From contig JAFTBM010000037.1 of assembly GCA_017455205.1 (NCBI GenBank), positions 1-32,630 of the forward strand: a stretch of DNA of 32,630 nucleotides. Reading direction: 5' to 3'. This document shows, piece by piece, positions 8,885 through 17,235 of the stretch (positions within the stretch are counted from its first letter, which is position 1; the number at the start of each line of letters is the position of its first letter). Made by a program: the position numbers and the translations under genes. Source of the DNA: Bacteroidales bacterium (GTDB taxonomy: Bacteria; Bacteroidota; Bacteroidia; Bacteroidales; P3). The notes under the pieces were generated by a model. The model was not told the DNA's origin. It saw only the letters and a list, made by a program, of their open reading frames with translations, and did not search any database.

Positions 8885-10744
8885 TTACTTCTTCTTTGAC
8901 CACGGCAGGGTGGGCAACTCCACCGACTTGAAGGCCGACAAGAAACCTTGTGCCGTCGACTTTTCCTTGCCATATATCTCGGCCACCACATCCTTGTACT
9001 TCTCCATCAGCGGTGCACGGCGCAACTTAAGCGTCGGCGATAGCAGGCCATTGGCTGGTGTCCACTCGTCGGTTACGATGCGGAACTGCTTGATCTGCTC
9101 GTGCGGCGCAAGCGACTTGTTGTAGACGTCAAGCACCTTGCGCATCTTGTCGTGCACCTCTGGCATCGAGACCAGCGCCACATTGTCGCGATAGTGCAGC
9201 CGATGCTTCAGTGCCCAGTAGTGGAGCGTGTTGAAATTGGGACTGATGATGGCGGCCACCTGCTTCTCGTTCTCGCCGATGACCATCACCTGGTCGATAT
9301 ACTCCGAACCGCGCAGCATATTTTCAATCAGCTGCGGTGCTACGTATTTGCCTGCCGAGAGCTTGAAGATGTCCTTCTTGCGGTCGGTAATCTTCAGGTA
9401 GCGCCCATCGACCATCTCGCCGATGTCGCCCGTGTGGAACCACCCTTCGCTGTCGATCACCTGGGCGGTATACTCGGGGTCGTTGTAGTAGCCCATCATC
9501 ACGTGTGGGCCGCGAGTTAGGATCTCGCCATCGTCGCCGAACTTCACCTCCACGCCGCTTAATATCGGCCCCACGGTGCCGATTTTCACCAAGCGGTGCA
9601 CTGGGTCATTGACGGCAATCACGGGGCTGGTCTCCGAGAGGCCGTAGCCCTCGTAGATATTGATGCCAGCAGCTGCAAAGAGGCGTATCATCTTGGGCTG
9701 GATAGAGCTGCTGCCTGTAATCACCGTCAGCCGATGGCCTCCGAACTTCTCGCGCCAATGGCGGTAGACCATGCGGTCGAGCAGCCACTGGTTGAAGAGG
9801 TAGAACGGCTGCACGCGGGTCAGCCCTGTGTAGTCGTAGCGTTTGCCGTGGCGGAAGGCCCAGTCGTAGATGCGCTTCTTCGCACCCTTGAAGTCCTTGC
9901 CGGCGGCGTAGAGCTTGTCGTAGACCATCTCCAGCACACGCGGCACGGCGCAGAAGCCGTCGCCGTGGATCTCTTGCATATTCTGCTGGATGGTACCCAG
10001 GCTCTCGGCATAGTAGATGCTGATGCCGAGATACTGGAAATGATAGTTCAGCGAGCGCTCGTAGACGTGGTTGAGGGGCAGGAAACTGAGCACGCGGCAG
10101 TGGCTGTCCATCGGCTGCACCTGGGCGTGAGCCAGGAAGTTGGAGCAGAGGTTGCGGTGGCTCAGCATCACCCCCTTGGGCATCCCAGTCGTGCCACTGG
10201 TGTAGATCATCGTCGCCCAATCATCGGGCGCAATCGAAAGCTTCCGATGCTCCACCTCCTCCATCCACTTGTCGCGGTTGGCTATGCCCGACTTCAGTAT
10301 TTCCAGCATTCGATGCTCACCCTCAATGTCGGCCAGGGTGTAGACCGTGGGTCTCTCCTCCAGCTGGTCGAGTGCACCGCGCAGTCTACCCAGCAGCACC
10401 CGTGTGCTGACGAATATCGCCCTCGCACCACTATGGCGCAGGATGTGCAGGTAGTTGTCGGTCGAAAGCGTGGGATATATCGGCACGTGGATAATGCCGC
10501 AAAGCGCCATCGCCATGTCGATAAAGTTCCACTCGGGGCAGTTGGCACTCATCGTAATCACGCGGTCGCCAGGCTTCAGCCCCGTCTCGCAAAGGCCATA
10601 GGCTAGATAGTGAGCATACTTGTAGTAGTCGTGCGATGAGTACTTTACCCATTCGCCCCCCACCTTTCCAGCCAGGATATCATCCTTCGGATAGTGCTCC
10701 ACCAAGTGGTCGAGCAAGTCAAATGTACGAGTTATTTCTCCCAT
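8885..10744 (-). CDS. Long-chain fatty acid-CoA ligase (AMP-forming)
   Basis: This enzyme activates fatty acids with ATP and CoA through an acyl-adenylate. The 619-aa product has the AMP-binding signature TSGTTGMPKG (residues 182-191), then GYGLSETSP, and the GWFHTGDIG and ITDRKKDIFKLSAGKYV motifs that carry the catalytic Asp and hinge. Length fits the long-chain ligase group typical of Bacteroidetes. The open frame extends 60 codons further upstream, but a TATCTTTG promoter element lies inside that extension (10770-10777) and MGEITRTFDLLD is a normal start, so I use 10744. The Wza-like gene follows after 5 bp, so they probably form one transcript. Confidence 0.93.
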   Translation of the reverse strand: MGEITRTFDLLDHLVEHYPKDDILAGKVGGEWVKYSSHDYYKYAHYLAYGLCETGLKPGDRVITMSANCPEWNFIDMAMALCGIIHVPIYPTLSTDNYLHILRHSGARAIFVSTRVLLGRLRGALDQLEERPTVYTLADIEGEHRMLEILKSGIANRDKWMEEVEHRKLSIAPDDWATMIYTSGTTGMPKGVMLSHRNLCSNFLAHAQVQPMDSHCRVLSFLPLNHVYERSLNYHFQYLGISIYYAESLGTIQQNMQEIHGDGFCAVPRVLEMVYDKLYAAGKDFKGAKKRIYDWAFRHGKRYDYTGLTRVQPFYLFNQWLLDRMVYRHWREKFGGHRLTVITGSSSIQPKMIRLFAAAGINIYEGYGLSETSPVIAVNDPVHRLVKIGTVGPILSGVEVKFGDDGEILTRGPHVMMGYYNDPEYTAQVIDSEGWFHTGDIGEMVDGRYLKITDRKKDIFKLSAGKYVAPQLIENMLRGSEYIDQVMVIGENEKQVAAIISPNFNTLHYWALKHRLHYRDNVALVSMPEVHDKMRKVLDVYNKSLAPHEQIKQFRIVTDEWTPANGLLSPTLKLRRAPLMEKYKDVVAEIYGKEKSTAQGFLSAFKSVELPTLPWSKKK

Positions 10745-10769
10745 AGGCAATCGGTTCAGAAATAAAATG

Positions 10770-10777
10770 CAAAGATA
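10770..10777 (-). promoter_or_regulatory. Promoter -7 element upstream of the acyl-CoA ligase
   Basis: TATCTTTG on the minus strand fits TAnnTTTG and sits 25 bp before the chosen ATG. The -33 element is not clear. Confidence 0.55.
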
Positions 10778-10959
10778 CGCAAAATAATTCATACGCTCGT
10801 CGTAAAATCTGACATCCGCCAACCCAAAAGGCCAATATTCAGAGCCTGCACAGCCAAAAGTGCACCCCTGCCCAGTCCCTTTGGCCGACATTTTTTCTTT
10901 CATCCGCCCTGCCACCCGAGCCATTTTTCCTTCCTATCCGCTCCCTATTTTTTGCGTCG

Positions 10960-11014
10960 GGATACGGACTTGATACGGAGTGGATACGGAGCGGATACGG
11001 AGCGGATACGGAGC
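10960..11014 (+). repeat. 11-bp tandem repeat array 1 (GGATACGGAGC type)
   Basis: Five head-to-tail 11-bp units: GGATACGGACT, TGATACGGAGT, then three GGATACGGAGC. It is identical over all 55 bp to the reverse complement of array 3 (31569-31623) and differs at one base from array 2 (18720-18774). It lies between divergent genes. Confidence 0.95.
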
Positions 11015-11023
11015 GGGTGGCTG

Positions 11024-11158
11024 GGAGGTGATGTTTCCAACTTCACCATTCAAGGAGGCGAAGTTTCCAACTTCGCCATGCGTTGATGGCGAATCAAGGA
11101 GGCGAAGTTTCCAACTTCGCCATGTGTTGATGGCGACGTTGGAAACTTCGCCTCCTTG
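11024..11158. repeat. Tandem palindromic repeats ending in a 64-nt near-perfect palindrome
   Basis: Three related units lie in a row: a degenerate one at 11024-11050, then near-identical units at 11051-11092 and 11095-11136 that differ at one base. Each carries the small palindrome GGCGAAGTT-TCC-AACTTCGCC (degenerate in the first). An inverted copy of the unit start at 11138-11158 pairs with 11095-11115 (21 bp, perfect), and TCGCCAT at 11117-11123 pairs with ATGGCGA at 11130-11136 around a 6-nt loop. The only mismatch is at 11116/11137. It resembles REP-type extragenic elements. Confidence 0.92.
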
Positions 11159-11239
11159 CCCACCTGCTCCCGACGGCCTATTTTCGCTCGGCGGACGACA
11201 ATATTTTTACAATGCTCCGAAAGTTTGAAGAATTTTGTG

Positions 11240-11247
11240 TATATTTG
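11240..11247 (+). promoter_or_regulatory. Promoter -7 element upstream of mutA
   Basis: TATATTTG fits TAnnTTTG and lies 36 bp before the mutA ATG. A TTTG exists upstream but only 12 bp away, shorter than the usual 19-21 bp spacing, so the -33 part is uncertain. Confidence 0.55.
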
Positions 11248-11283
11248 CAGGAAACGTTTTAGTGTAAATAATCATACAAGATA

Positions 11284-13152
11284 ATGGAAGACAGTAAGTT
11301 ATTCACCGAGTTTCCTCCCGTCCCGACCGAAAAATGGGAGGAGGCCATCAATAAAGACCTCAAAGGGGCCGACTACGACAAGAAGCTCGTGTGGCATACT
11401 ATTGAGGGTTTCAACGTGAAGCCATACTACCGCGAGGAAGACCTCGAGGGGCTGGAATACTTGGAGAGCAACCCTGGTCAGGCACCCTACACCCGTGGGC
11501 ATCAAACTTCGGGCAACACTTGGGAGGTGAGGCAGGATATCCTCGTGTCCGACACGGCGGAGGCCAACCGCTTGGCCAAGGATGCCGTGGAGCGTGGTGC
11601 CACTGCCCTCGGGCTTTGCACCAAGCAGGTGAAGTCGGTGGACGACTTGGCCGACCTGCTCCGTGGCATCTACATCAATGCGGTGAGTATCCACTTCATG
11701 TGTTCGGACGACTATCTGAAGTTGCTGAAGCTCTATGTGGACTATGCCAAGCGCGAGGGATACAACCCCTCGGAGTTGCGCGGCTCGTGCGACTTCGACC
11801 CCTTCCGCTACGCCCTGACCCATGGCCGCTTCCACCGCGGCGAGGAGGGCGACATGCAGGCAGCCCGCGAGCTGGTGGACTTCGCCCGCCAGGCGCTACC
11901 AGCCTTCCGTGTGCTGACCGTCAATGGCCAGCTGCTACGAGGCAGCGGCAGCAATATCGTGCAGGAGCTGGGCTTCGGACTGGCCGCTGCCAACGAGCTG
12001 GTGGCTCGGCTGACCGACCTCGGATGCGAGGCCGAGGCTGTGGCCAGTGCCATAGTGTTCAACACTGGCCTCGGGAGCACCTACTTCATGGAGATTGCAA
12101 AAATCCGTGCAGCCCGCCTGCTTTGGAGCAAAATCGTGGCACAATACGGGGTGGCTGATGGCGAGGCTATGCGCCTGCGCATCAACGCCACCACCACGCG
12201 CTGGAACCAGACCGTCTACGACCCCTACGTCAATATGCTTCGCTCCACCACCGAGACGATGTCGGCTGCCGTGGCTGGTGCCGACAGCATCAGTGTGCTG
12301 CCCTTCGATGCCGCCTACAAGGAGGCCGACGACTTCGGCTACCGCATCGCCCGCAACCAGCAATTGCTGCTCAAAGAGGAGAGCTACCTCGACAAGATTG
12401 CCGACCCTGCTGCTGGCAGCTACTATATTGAGAACTTGACTGATTCAATAGCACAAGGTGCTTGGCAGCACTTCCTCAAAGTGGAGGAAGTTGGCGGCAT
12501 GTGCCAGGCTCTGCGTGCAGGCTTGGTGCAGGACGAGGTGGAGGCCACCGCCCAGCGGCGCGACCGCGACATAGCCACCCGCCGCACCACCCTGCTGGGC
12601 ACCAACCAGTATCCCAACTTGCAGGAGCGCATGGCTGATAAGGTAAAGCAGCCAGCGATGCAGCCCTGTGGGTGTCAATGCCAGGAGGCAGAAGGCAGCG
12701 AGGTGCGGGTGCTGAAGCCCTATCGCGGTGCTGAAGCCTTCGAGCAGCTGCGCCTGCAAACCGAGCGCAGCGAGCATCGCCCACGCGTCTTCCTGCTGAC
12801 CTATGGCAACCTCGCCATGCGCAAGGCACGGTCGGGCTTCGCCACCAACTTCTTCGGCGTGGCGGGATATGAGATTATCGACAACGCAGGCTTCGCCACC
12901 CCCGACGAGGGCGCCGAGGCCGCCGAGAAGAGCGGTGCCGAGGTGGTGGTGCTCTGCTCGAGCGACGAAGAATATGCCGAACTGGCCGAGCCAGTGTGCC
13001 GCAGGCTGAAAGGCAAGGTGAAAAGCCTCGTGCTGGCAGGCAATCCCAAGGAGATGGAAGAGACCTATCGTGGCTACGGCATCGATGAGTTCATCCACGT
13101 CAAGACCAACGTGCTGGAGTGTCTGCGTGGCTTTCAGAAACTGCTGCTCTAA
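11284..13152 (+). CDS. mutA: Methylmalonyl-CoA mutase small subunit
   Basis: MutA is the non-catalytic partner of MutB in the B12-dependent interconversion of succinyl-CoA and methylmalonyl-CoA, used for propionate formation. The 622-aa product has the family start (LFTEFPPVPTEKWEEAI, KDLKGADYDKKLVW, EGFNVKPYYR), the TIM-barrel part with RINATTTRWNQT and NMLRSTTETMSAAVAG, and a C-terminal Rossmann-like domain (RPRVFLLTYGNLAMRKAR). That domain lacks the DxHxxG cobalamin motif, as expected for the small subunit. The unusual point is the neighbour: mutB normally follows, but here a permease gene does, after about 50 bp. MutB must be elsewhere if the enzyme works. Confidence 0.93.
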   Translation: MEDSKLFTEFPPVPTEKWEEAINKDLKGADYDKKLVWHTIEGFNVKPYYREEDLEGLEYLESNPGQAPYTRGHQTSGNTWEVRQDILVSDTAEANRLAKDAVERGATALGLCTKQVKSVDDLADLLRGIYINAVSIHFMCSDDYLKLLKLYVDYAKREGYNPSELRGSCDFDPFRYALTHGRFHRGEEGDMQAARELVDFARQALPAFRVLTVNGQLLRGSGSNIVQELGFGLAAANELVARLTDLGCEAEAVASAIVFNTGLGSTYFMEIAKIRAARLLWSKIVAQYGVADGEAMRLRINATTTRWNQTVYDPYVNMLRSTTETMSAAVAGADSISVLPFDAAYKEADDFGYRIARNQQLLLKEESYLDKIADPAAGSYYIENLTDSIAQGAWQHFLKVEEVGGMCQALRAGLVQDEVEATAQRRDRDIATRRTTLLGTNQYPNLQERMADKVKQPAMQPCGCQCQEAEGSEVRVLKPYRGAEAFEQLRLQTERSEHRPRVFLLTYGNLAMRKARSGFATNFFGVAGYEIIDNAGFATPDEGAEAAEKSGAEVVVLCSSDEEYAELAEPVCRRLKGKVKSLVLAGNPKEMEETYRGYGIDEFIHVKTNVLECLRGFQKLLL

Positions 13153-13204
13153 CCACACATAGCCTGCCGCCATACCACAGCAGGCACTATTGCAGATTCG
13201 AGGG

Positions 13205-14287
13205 GTGAAACGGATTGACCGATACATTTTAGCCAAGTATATCATGACCTTCTTGATGGCCTTGGCTTTGATTATTGTCATCATCATCACCTTCGATGTC
13301 AGCGAAAAGCTTGACAAGTTTATCAGCCACAATGCCACCTTTGGGCAGGTGGTAACCGACTACTACCTCAACTTTATCCCTGGATTTGTCAACCTCTACA
13401 GTCCACTGTTCATCTTCATTTCGGTCCTCTTCTTCACCTCGAAGATGGCTGGACACACCGAGGTGATAGCCATCCTCGGGTCGGGTATAAGCTACAGGAG
13501 GATGCTACTTCCCTACCTTATGGGGTCGGTTATCGTGGCCGTGGTGGTACTGCTGCTGGGCAATTTTGTTATCCCAATATCCAATCGCAACTTGATAGAC
13601 TTCGAAGAGCACTACGTCAAGTCAAAGGCCAAGAACTACTACAGCAACATTCACTTTCAGGCCTCGCCGGGGGTGCAGGTCTACGCCGAAAACTACGATG
13701 TCCAAGCGCAGCGAGCCTCCCAGTTCCGCCGCGAAGAGTTGAGTCCCGAGGGAAGGCTGCTCAAGCGCGAAGCTTGCGACATCATCACCTACGACAGCAC
13801 GCTCCGCCTGTGGCACTGCGTCGGCTACTCGCTCCGCACCATCGAGCATGGCAAATCCGAAAGCCTCTCCTACCAAGCCACAGCCGACCTCGACCTCGGC
13901 ATTGAGCCCTCCGACCTCGACTTGCTCTCCAAACGCATCGAGACCATGAACACGCCCGCCCTCATCCGCCACATCAACCGCGAGCAGTTGCGCGGCACAG
14001 GCACCGTGAAGGAGGCCAAGATAGAACTCTACCAGCGGCTGCTCAACCCGCTGGCCATCATCGTGATGACCTTCATCGGAGTGGCCATTGCCGCGCGCAA
14101 GAGCCGCGGAGGCATCGGTGTCCACTTGGCCATCGGCATCACCATTGCCTTCGCCTTCATCGTCTTTATGAAAATCACCACCGTCTTCGCCACCAACGGT
14201 AACCTCTCACCCTTTATGGCAGTGCTGCTGCCGCAGGTGCTGTTTGGATTGGCTACGGTATACCTTATATATAAAGCACCCAAATGA
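13205..14287 (+). CDS. LptF/LptG (YjgP/YjgQ) family permease
   Basis: This family forms the membrane part of the LPS transport ABC system (LptB2FG), which lifts lipopolysaccharide from the inner membrane. The 360-aa product has the expected plan: two to three N-terminal membrane segments (MTFLMALALIIVIIITF; LYSPLFIFISVLFFTSKM), the motif EVIAILGSGISYRRM, a periplasmic beta-jellyroll middle (about 125-260), and three C-terminal segments (LAIIVMTFIGVAIAAR onward). GTG at 13205 gives VKRIDRYILAKYI, a normal family start; a TTG 15 bp earlier is an alternative. It overlaps sufE by ATGA, so it heads a tight four-gene run. Confidence 0.9.
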   Translation: MKRIDRYILAKYIMTFLMALALIIVIIITFDVSEKLDKFISHNATFGQVVTDYYLNFIPGFVNLYSPLFIFISVLFFTSKMAGHTEVIAILGSGISYRRMLLPYLMGSVIVAVVVLLLGNFVIPISNRNLIDFEEHYVKSKAKNYYSNIHFQASPGVQVYAENYDVQAQRASQFRREELSPEGRLLKREACDIITYDSTLRLWHCVGYSLRTIEHGKSESLSYQATADLDLGIEPSDLDLLSKRIETMNTPALIRHINREQLRGTGTVKEAKIELYQRLLNPLAIIVMTFIGVAIAARKSRGGIGVHLAIGITIAFAFIVFMKITTVFATNGNLSPFMAVLLPQVLFGLATVYLIYKAPK

Positions 14288-14703
14288 CCATACAAGAGAA
14301 AGAACAGCAAGTCATCGACGAGTTCGCAGCCTTCGACGAATGGCTCGACAAGTATGCCTACCTCATCGACCTCGGCAAGGAATGCCCAACCATCGACGAG
14401 AAGGAGAAGACCGAGAGCAACCTCATCAAAGGCTGCCAGAGCCGCGTGTGGCTCAGCTGCGAAGAACGCGATGGAAAGCTCTACTTCCGTGCCGACAGCG
14501 ATGCCGTCATCACGCGCGGTATCATCTCGCTCCTCATCCGCGTGCTCGATGGACACACGCCGCAAGAAATCCTCGAGGCCAACCTCGCCTTTATTGAAAC
14601 TATCGGCCTCAAAGAGCACCTCTCGCCCACACGCTCCAACGGCCTCACCTCGATGGTGAAGCAGATGAAACTCTACGCCATGGCCTTCGCAATGAAACAA
14701 TAA
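14284..14703 (+). CDS. sufE: Cysteine desulfuration protein SufE
   Basis: SufE accepts persulfide sulfur from the cysteine desulfurase SufS and passes it to the Fe-S scaffold. The 139-aa product is of normal length and has the active-site motif KGCQSRVW with Cys51, the same position as in the E. coli protein, followed by ITRGIISLLIRVLDG and the C-terminal LSPTRSNGL signature. Its ATG overlaps the stop of the permease gene. The DUF59 gene follows after 4 bp, so both likely work in Fe-S cluster assembly from one transcript. Confidence 0.95.
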   Translation: MTIQEKEQQVIDEFAAFDEWLDKYAYLIDLGKECPTIDEKEKTESNLIKGCQSRVWLSCEERDGKLYFRADSDAVITRGIISLLIRVLDGHTPQEILEANLAFIETIGLKEHLSPTRSNGLTSMVKQMKLYAMAFAMKQ

Positions 14704-14707
14704 GCCT

Positions 14708-15025
14708 ATGCAACCCACCCAAGAAACCGTCAAAGAGGCCGTCATCAACTGCCTACGCAATATCTACGACCCCGAGATTCCCGTCAATATCTACGACCTC
14801 GGCCTTATCTACAACGTAGAGGTCAACGAGCAGCTCGAGGTGAAAATCCTCATGACCATGACCGCCCCCGATTGCCCAGAGGCCGAATACATGTTCCAGG
14901 AGGTGAAGCAGATGGTGGGCTATATCAGTGGCGTTAAGAGCGTAGACGTGGAACTTACCTTCGATCCACCTTGGAGTATGGACATGATACCCGACGAGGT
15001 AAAGGTGGAACTCGGATTTATGTAG
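14708..15025 (+). CDS. DUF59/MIP18 family Fe-S assembly protein (SufT-like)
   Basis: The 105-aa product is a stand-alone DUF59 domain: DPEIPVNIYDLGLIY at 21-35, then TMTAPDCPEAEYM with the conserved Cys56, and the end motif DPPWSMDMIPDE. Such proteins help mature Fe-S proteins, and those linked to SUF loci are often called SufT. Its position directly after sufE supports that role. It may share a transcript with the OppC-type gene, which starts 6 bp later. Confidence 0.92.
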   Translation: MQPTQETVKEAVINCLRNIYDPEIPVNIYDLGLIYNVEVNEQLEVKILMTMTAPDCPEAEYMFQEVKQMVGYISGVKSVDVELTFDPPWSMDMIPDEVKVELGFM

Positions 15026-15031
15026 CCCCTG

Positions 15032-16126
15032 ATGAAATGGCGTTTCCACCATAGTCAGGCCGACCTTGCAGGCCGCTCGCTCGACCGCATGGCGTGGCAC
15101 CGCTTCCGCAGCAATCCCCTCGCTGTGGTGAGCCTCGCAGTCATCGGCCTCTTTGCGCTGGTGGCTATTCTAGGCTACCTCATCACCCCTGACCCCACAC
15201 CTTACAGCAACCAGCAGTACCTTGAGCTTGCCACCCGCAAACCGGGCAGCAAGGCCACCTTCCTCTGCATCGATGCCACCGAAGGCCACACCCCGTGGCT
15301 TACCCGCATGGTCAAAGGTGCCCCCCTACGCTACACTGCCATCCCCGTGGACAACTACACGTGGCGAGGCGACAGCCTATATGCCGAGCCTGTGGCTGGG
15401 GAGCCATTCGTGATAGCAGCCAGCCGAGTTGCCTGCGTTAAGCAACGCACCTTCCTGTTGGGTACTGATGCCTATGGGCGCGACGTGTTGAGTATGATTA
15501 TGATAGGTTCGCGTGTCAGCCTCTCGGTAGGATTCATCGCCATACTCATCGCCCTGCTCGTCGGCATCACACTCGGTGCACTGGCAGCCTACTATGGTGG
15601 ATGGGTGGACAACCTGATTATGTGGCTCATCAACGTAGTCTGGGCCATTCCCACCGTGCTGCTGGTCATCGCCATCACCTTCGCCCTCGGCAAAGGCTTT
15701 TGGCAGATATTCGTGGCCGTGGGGCTCACCATGTGGGTCGATATTGCACGCGTGGTGCGTGGAGAGGTGATGAGCCTCAAAGAAAAAGAGTATATAGAGG
15801 CCACCCGTGCACTCGGATTCAGCACCGCACGCACCATATTCCGCCATATCCTGCCCAACATCCTGGGAGCCGTGGTGGTGGTGGCGGCAAGCAACTTTGC
15901 CAGTGCTATACTGCTGGAGGCAGGCTTGAGCTTCCTCGGCATCGGTGTTCAGCCCCCCATGCCCTCGTGGGGTATGATGGTCAAGGACAACTATGGCTAC
16001 CTCTTGCTCGACAATGCCTATCTTGCCCTGCTGCCCGGATTGGCCATTATGCTCATCGTACTTGCCTTTATGCTGCTTGCCAGTGGCCTTCGAGATGCCC
16101 TCGACATTCGTAGGCAGAAAGTATAA
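15032..16126 (+). CDS. OppC/DppC-type ABC transporter permease
   Basis: The 364-aa protein is a binding-protein-dependent ABC permease of the peptide/nickel class. It has one N-terminal membrane segment (LAVVSLAVIGLFALVAILGYLI), a periplasmic insert of roughly 100 residues (about 55-140), then the permease core from FLLGTDAYGRDVLSM, with the EAA coupling loop EYIEATRALGFSTARTI near 250 and AGLSFLGIGVQPPMPSWG near 300. OppC normally pairs with OppB, two ATPases and a binding protein; none is adjacent, so it is an orphan here. It lies 6 bp after the DUF59 gene and probably rides on that transcript. Substrate unknown. Confidence 0.9.
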   Translation: MKWRFHHSQADLAGRSLDRMAWHRFRSNPLAVVSLAVIGLFALVAILGYLITPDPTPYSNQQYLELATRKPGSKATFLCIDATEGHTPWLTRMVKGAPLRYTAIPVDNYTWRGDSLYAEPVAGEPFVIAASRVACVKQRTFLLGTDAYGRDVLSMIMIGSRVSLSVGFIAILIALLVGITLGALAAYYGGWVDNLIMWLINVVWAIPTVLLVIAITFALGKGFWQIFVAVGLTMWVDIARVVRGEVMSLKEKEYIEATRALGFSTARTIFRHILPNILGAVVVVAASNFASAILLEAGLSFLGIGVQPPMPSWGMMVKDNYGYLLLDNAYLALLPGLAIMLIVLAFMLLASGLRDALDIRRQKV

Positions 16127-16175
16127 CAAGTGTTAAAAACCGAAACTATCCACCACTTAATCAAGAAAAAAACAT

Positions 16176-16183
16176 TACCTTTG
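16176..16183 (+). promoter_or_regulatory. Promoter -7 element for the small lipoprotein genes
   Basis: TACCTTTG, a full TAnnTTTG match, lies 47 bp before the lipoprotein ATG in an A-rich leader. The -33 element is weak. It separates the small lipoprotein genes from the run above. Confidence 0.65.
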
Positions 16184-16230
16184 CAAAACATAACAGAAGC
16201 GTAAGTATTAACCTAAAACATTAAAAACAA

Positions 16231-16695
16231 ATGAAAAACACATTCAAACTGATGGGCATTGCCCTCCTGGCTGGTGCCATGATGTTCACCGCCTGTAAAA
16301 AAGACGATGACGAAGAGACCACTGCCACCACCGAAGCCTACACCGTTATGTTATCCTATGGTGGTGAGACATGGAATACAAACACCGTGCTTTATGCCAT
16401 CGATGAAGGCAATCTTATCCTCCAAGCAGAATCCGGCAACGCAGGTTTCTCTATTATCTGTGGCACCGAGGCTAGAAACCATAGCTTTTCCACACCTGAT
16501 TATGGTGTTGAAATTTGGAAAGGAAACGACACCATTAAAGGCAATACTAATGGCTCCATTAATATCACTGCCATTGACCTGACCAGTACCAAGACGATAT
16601 CCGCTAGGCTCAGTTGCGAAATGGGGCAAGTTGGTTCTGCCGATATGCTGACCATCACATTCGACAACACCAAACTTACCGAAGGCCAGAAATAA
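16231..16695 (+). CDS. Small surface lipoprotein, function unknown
   Basis: The 154-aa product has a signal peptide with a lipobox ending at Cys22 (MMFTAC). The residues after the cysteine (KKDDDEE) fit the charged signal that sends Bacteroidetes lipoproteins to the cell surface. The rest reads as a short beta-rich domain (EAYTVMLSYGGETWNTN, NAGFSIICGTEA, GSINITAIDL, ISARLSCEMG). I recognise no family. The next lipoprotein gene lies 30 bp downstream, so they may be co-transcribed. Confidence 0.8.
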   Translation: MKNTFKLMGIALLAGAMMFTACKKDDDEETTATTEAYTVMLSYGGETWNTNTVLYAIDEGNLILQAESGNAGFSIICGTEARNHSFSTPDYGVEIWKGNDTIKGNTNGSINITAIDLTSTKTISARLSCEMGQVGSADMLTITFDNTKLTEGQK

Positions 16696-16725
16696 ATCAT
16701 CAACATAGTCAAACAATAAAGAGAG

Positions 16726-17124
16726 ATGAAAATAAATAGTTTTATCGCTGCCGCCGCAGTACTTGCACTGGCTGTTGCATGCAATAACAACAATAAACCT
16801 ATCGAGGAGTCTATTGACACAATGCCCGATGTCGCTGTGGTAGAAGAGGTAGTTGTTGAAGAGGCAACCGACACCACCGCAGTTGCAGTGGCAGAAGAGT
16901 TCGTTGCCCCTGCCAAAGCAGTAGCAAACAAGAAGGGCGAAGAAAAAAAAGTTGAAGAGCCTGTTGCTAAAAAGGCAGAAGTTTCTACCAATGAGGATGG
17001 TACTAAAAACATAAAGGTGAAGAAACTAGAAGAAAAAAAAGCCGAAGAGCCAGTGAAAACAGAAGTTACAACCAACGATGATGGTACCAAAAGCATAAAG
17101 GTCAGGAAACTGAAGGCAAAGTAA
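16726..17124 (+). CDS. Low-complexity lipoprotein with internal duplication
   Basis: The 132-aa product starts with a signal peptide and lipobox at Cys19 (ALAVAC), followed by an Asn run. The middle (30-65) is rich in Val, Glu and Ala. The end is a tandem duplication of about 29 residues (74-103 and 104-132), each reading KK-x-EEP-V, then T-E-V-T/S-T-N-D/E-DG-T-K-I-K-V-KKL. The repeat is also visible in DNA, so it is probably recent. The protein looks extended and charged, with no catalytic domain. A hairpin terminator follows its stop. Confidence 0.75.
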   Translation: MKINSFIAAAAVLALAVACNNNNKPIEESIDTMPDVAVVEEVVVEEATDTTAVAVAEEFVAPAKAVANKKGEEKKVEEPVAKKAEVSTNEDGTKNIKVKKLEEKKAEEPVKTEVTTNDDGTKSIKVRKLKAK

Positions 17125-17147
17125 GTTGCCTCAAAACAAAACCTGTG

Positions 17148-17173
17148 GGGCATCGCAAAAGATGCCCTTTTTT
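17148..17173 (+). terminator. Rho-independent terminator
   Basis: GGGCATC at 17148-17154 and GATGCCC at 17161-17167 form a perfect 7-bp stem around a 6-nt loop, followed by six T. It ends the transcript of the two small lipoprotein genes. Confidence 0.9.
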
Positions 17174-17227
17174 ATTGCCCCAACCCGGTGATATTTAATC
17201 ACTGCATATTATATCAATATATTTGTG

Positions 17228-17235
17228 TAAATTTG
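17228..17235 (+). promoter_or_regulatory. Promoter -7 element for the 17.3-kb lipoprotein gene
   Basis: TAAATTTG fits TAnnTTTG in an AT-rich stretch. It implies a transcript start near 17242 and supports a translation start at 17296 or 17320 rather than 17188. A small CGCCC/GGGCG hairpin (17262-17276) lies in the leader. Confidence 0.5.

Noticed and set aside
10960..11014. Possible CRISPR array
   Set aside because: Units are 11 bp, directly abutting and without spacers, and no cas gene is in the window.
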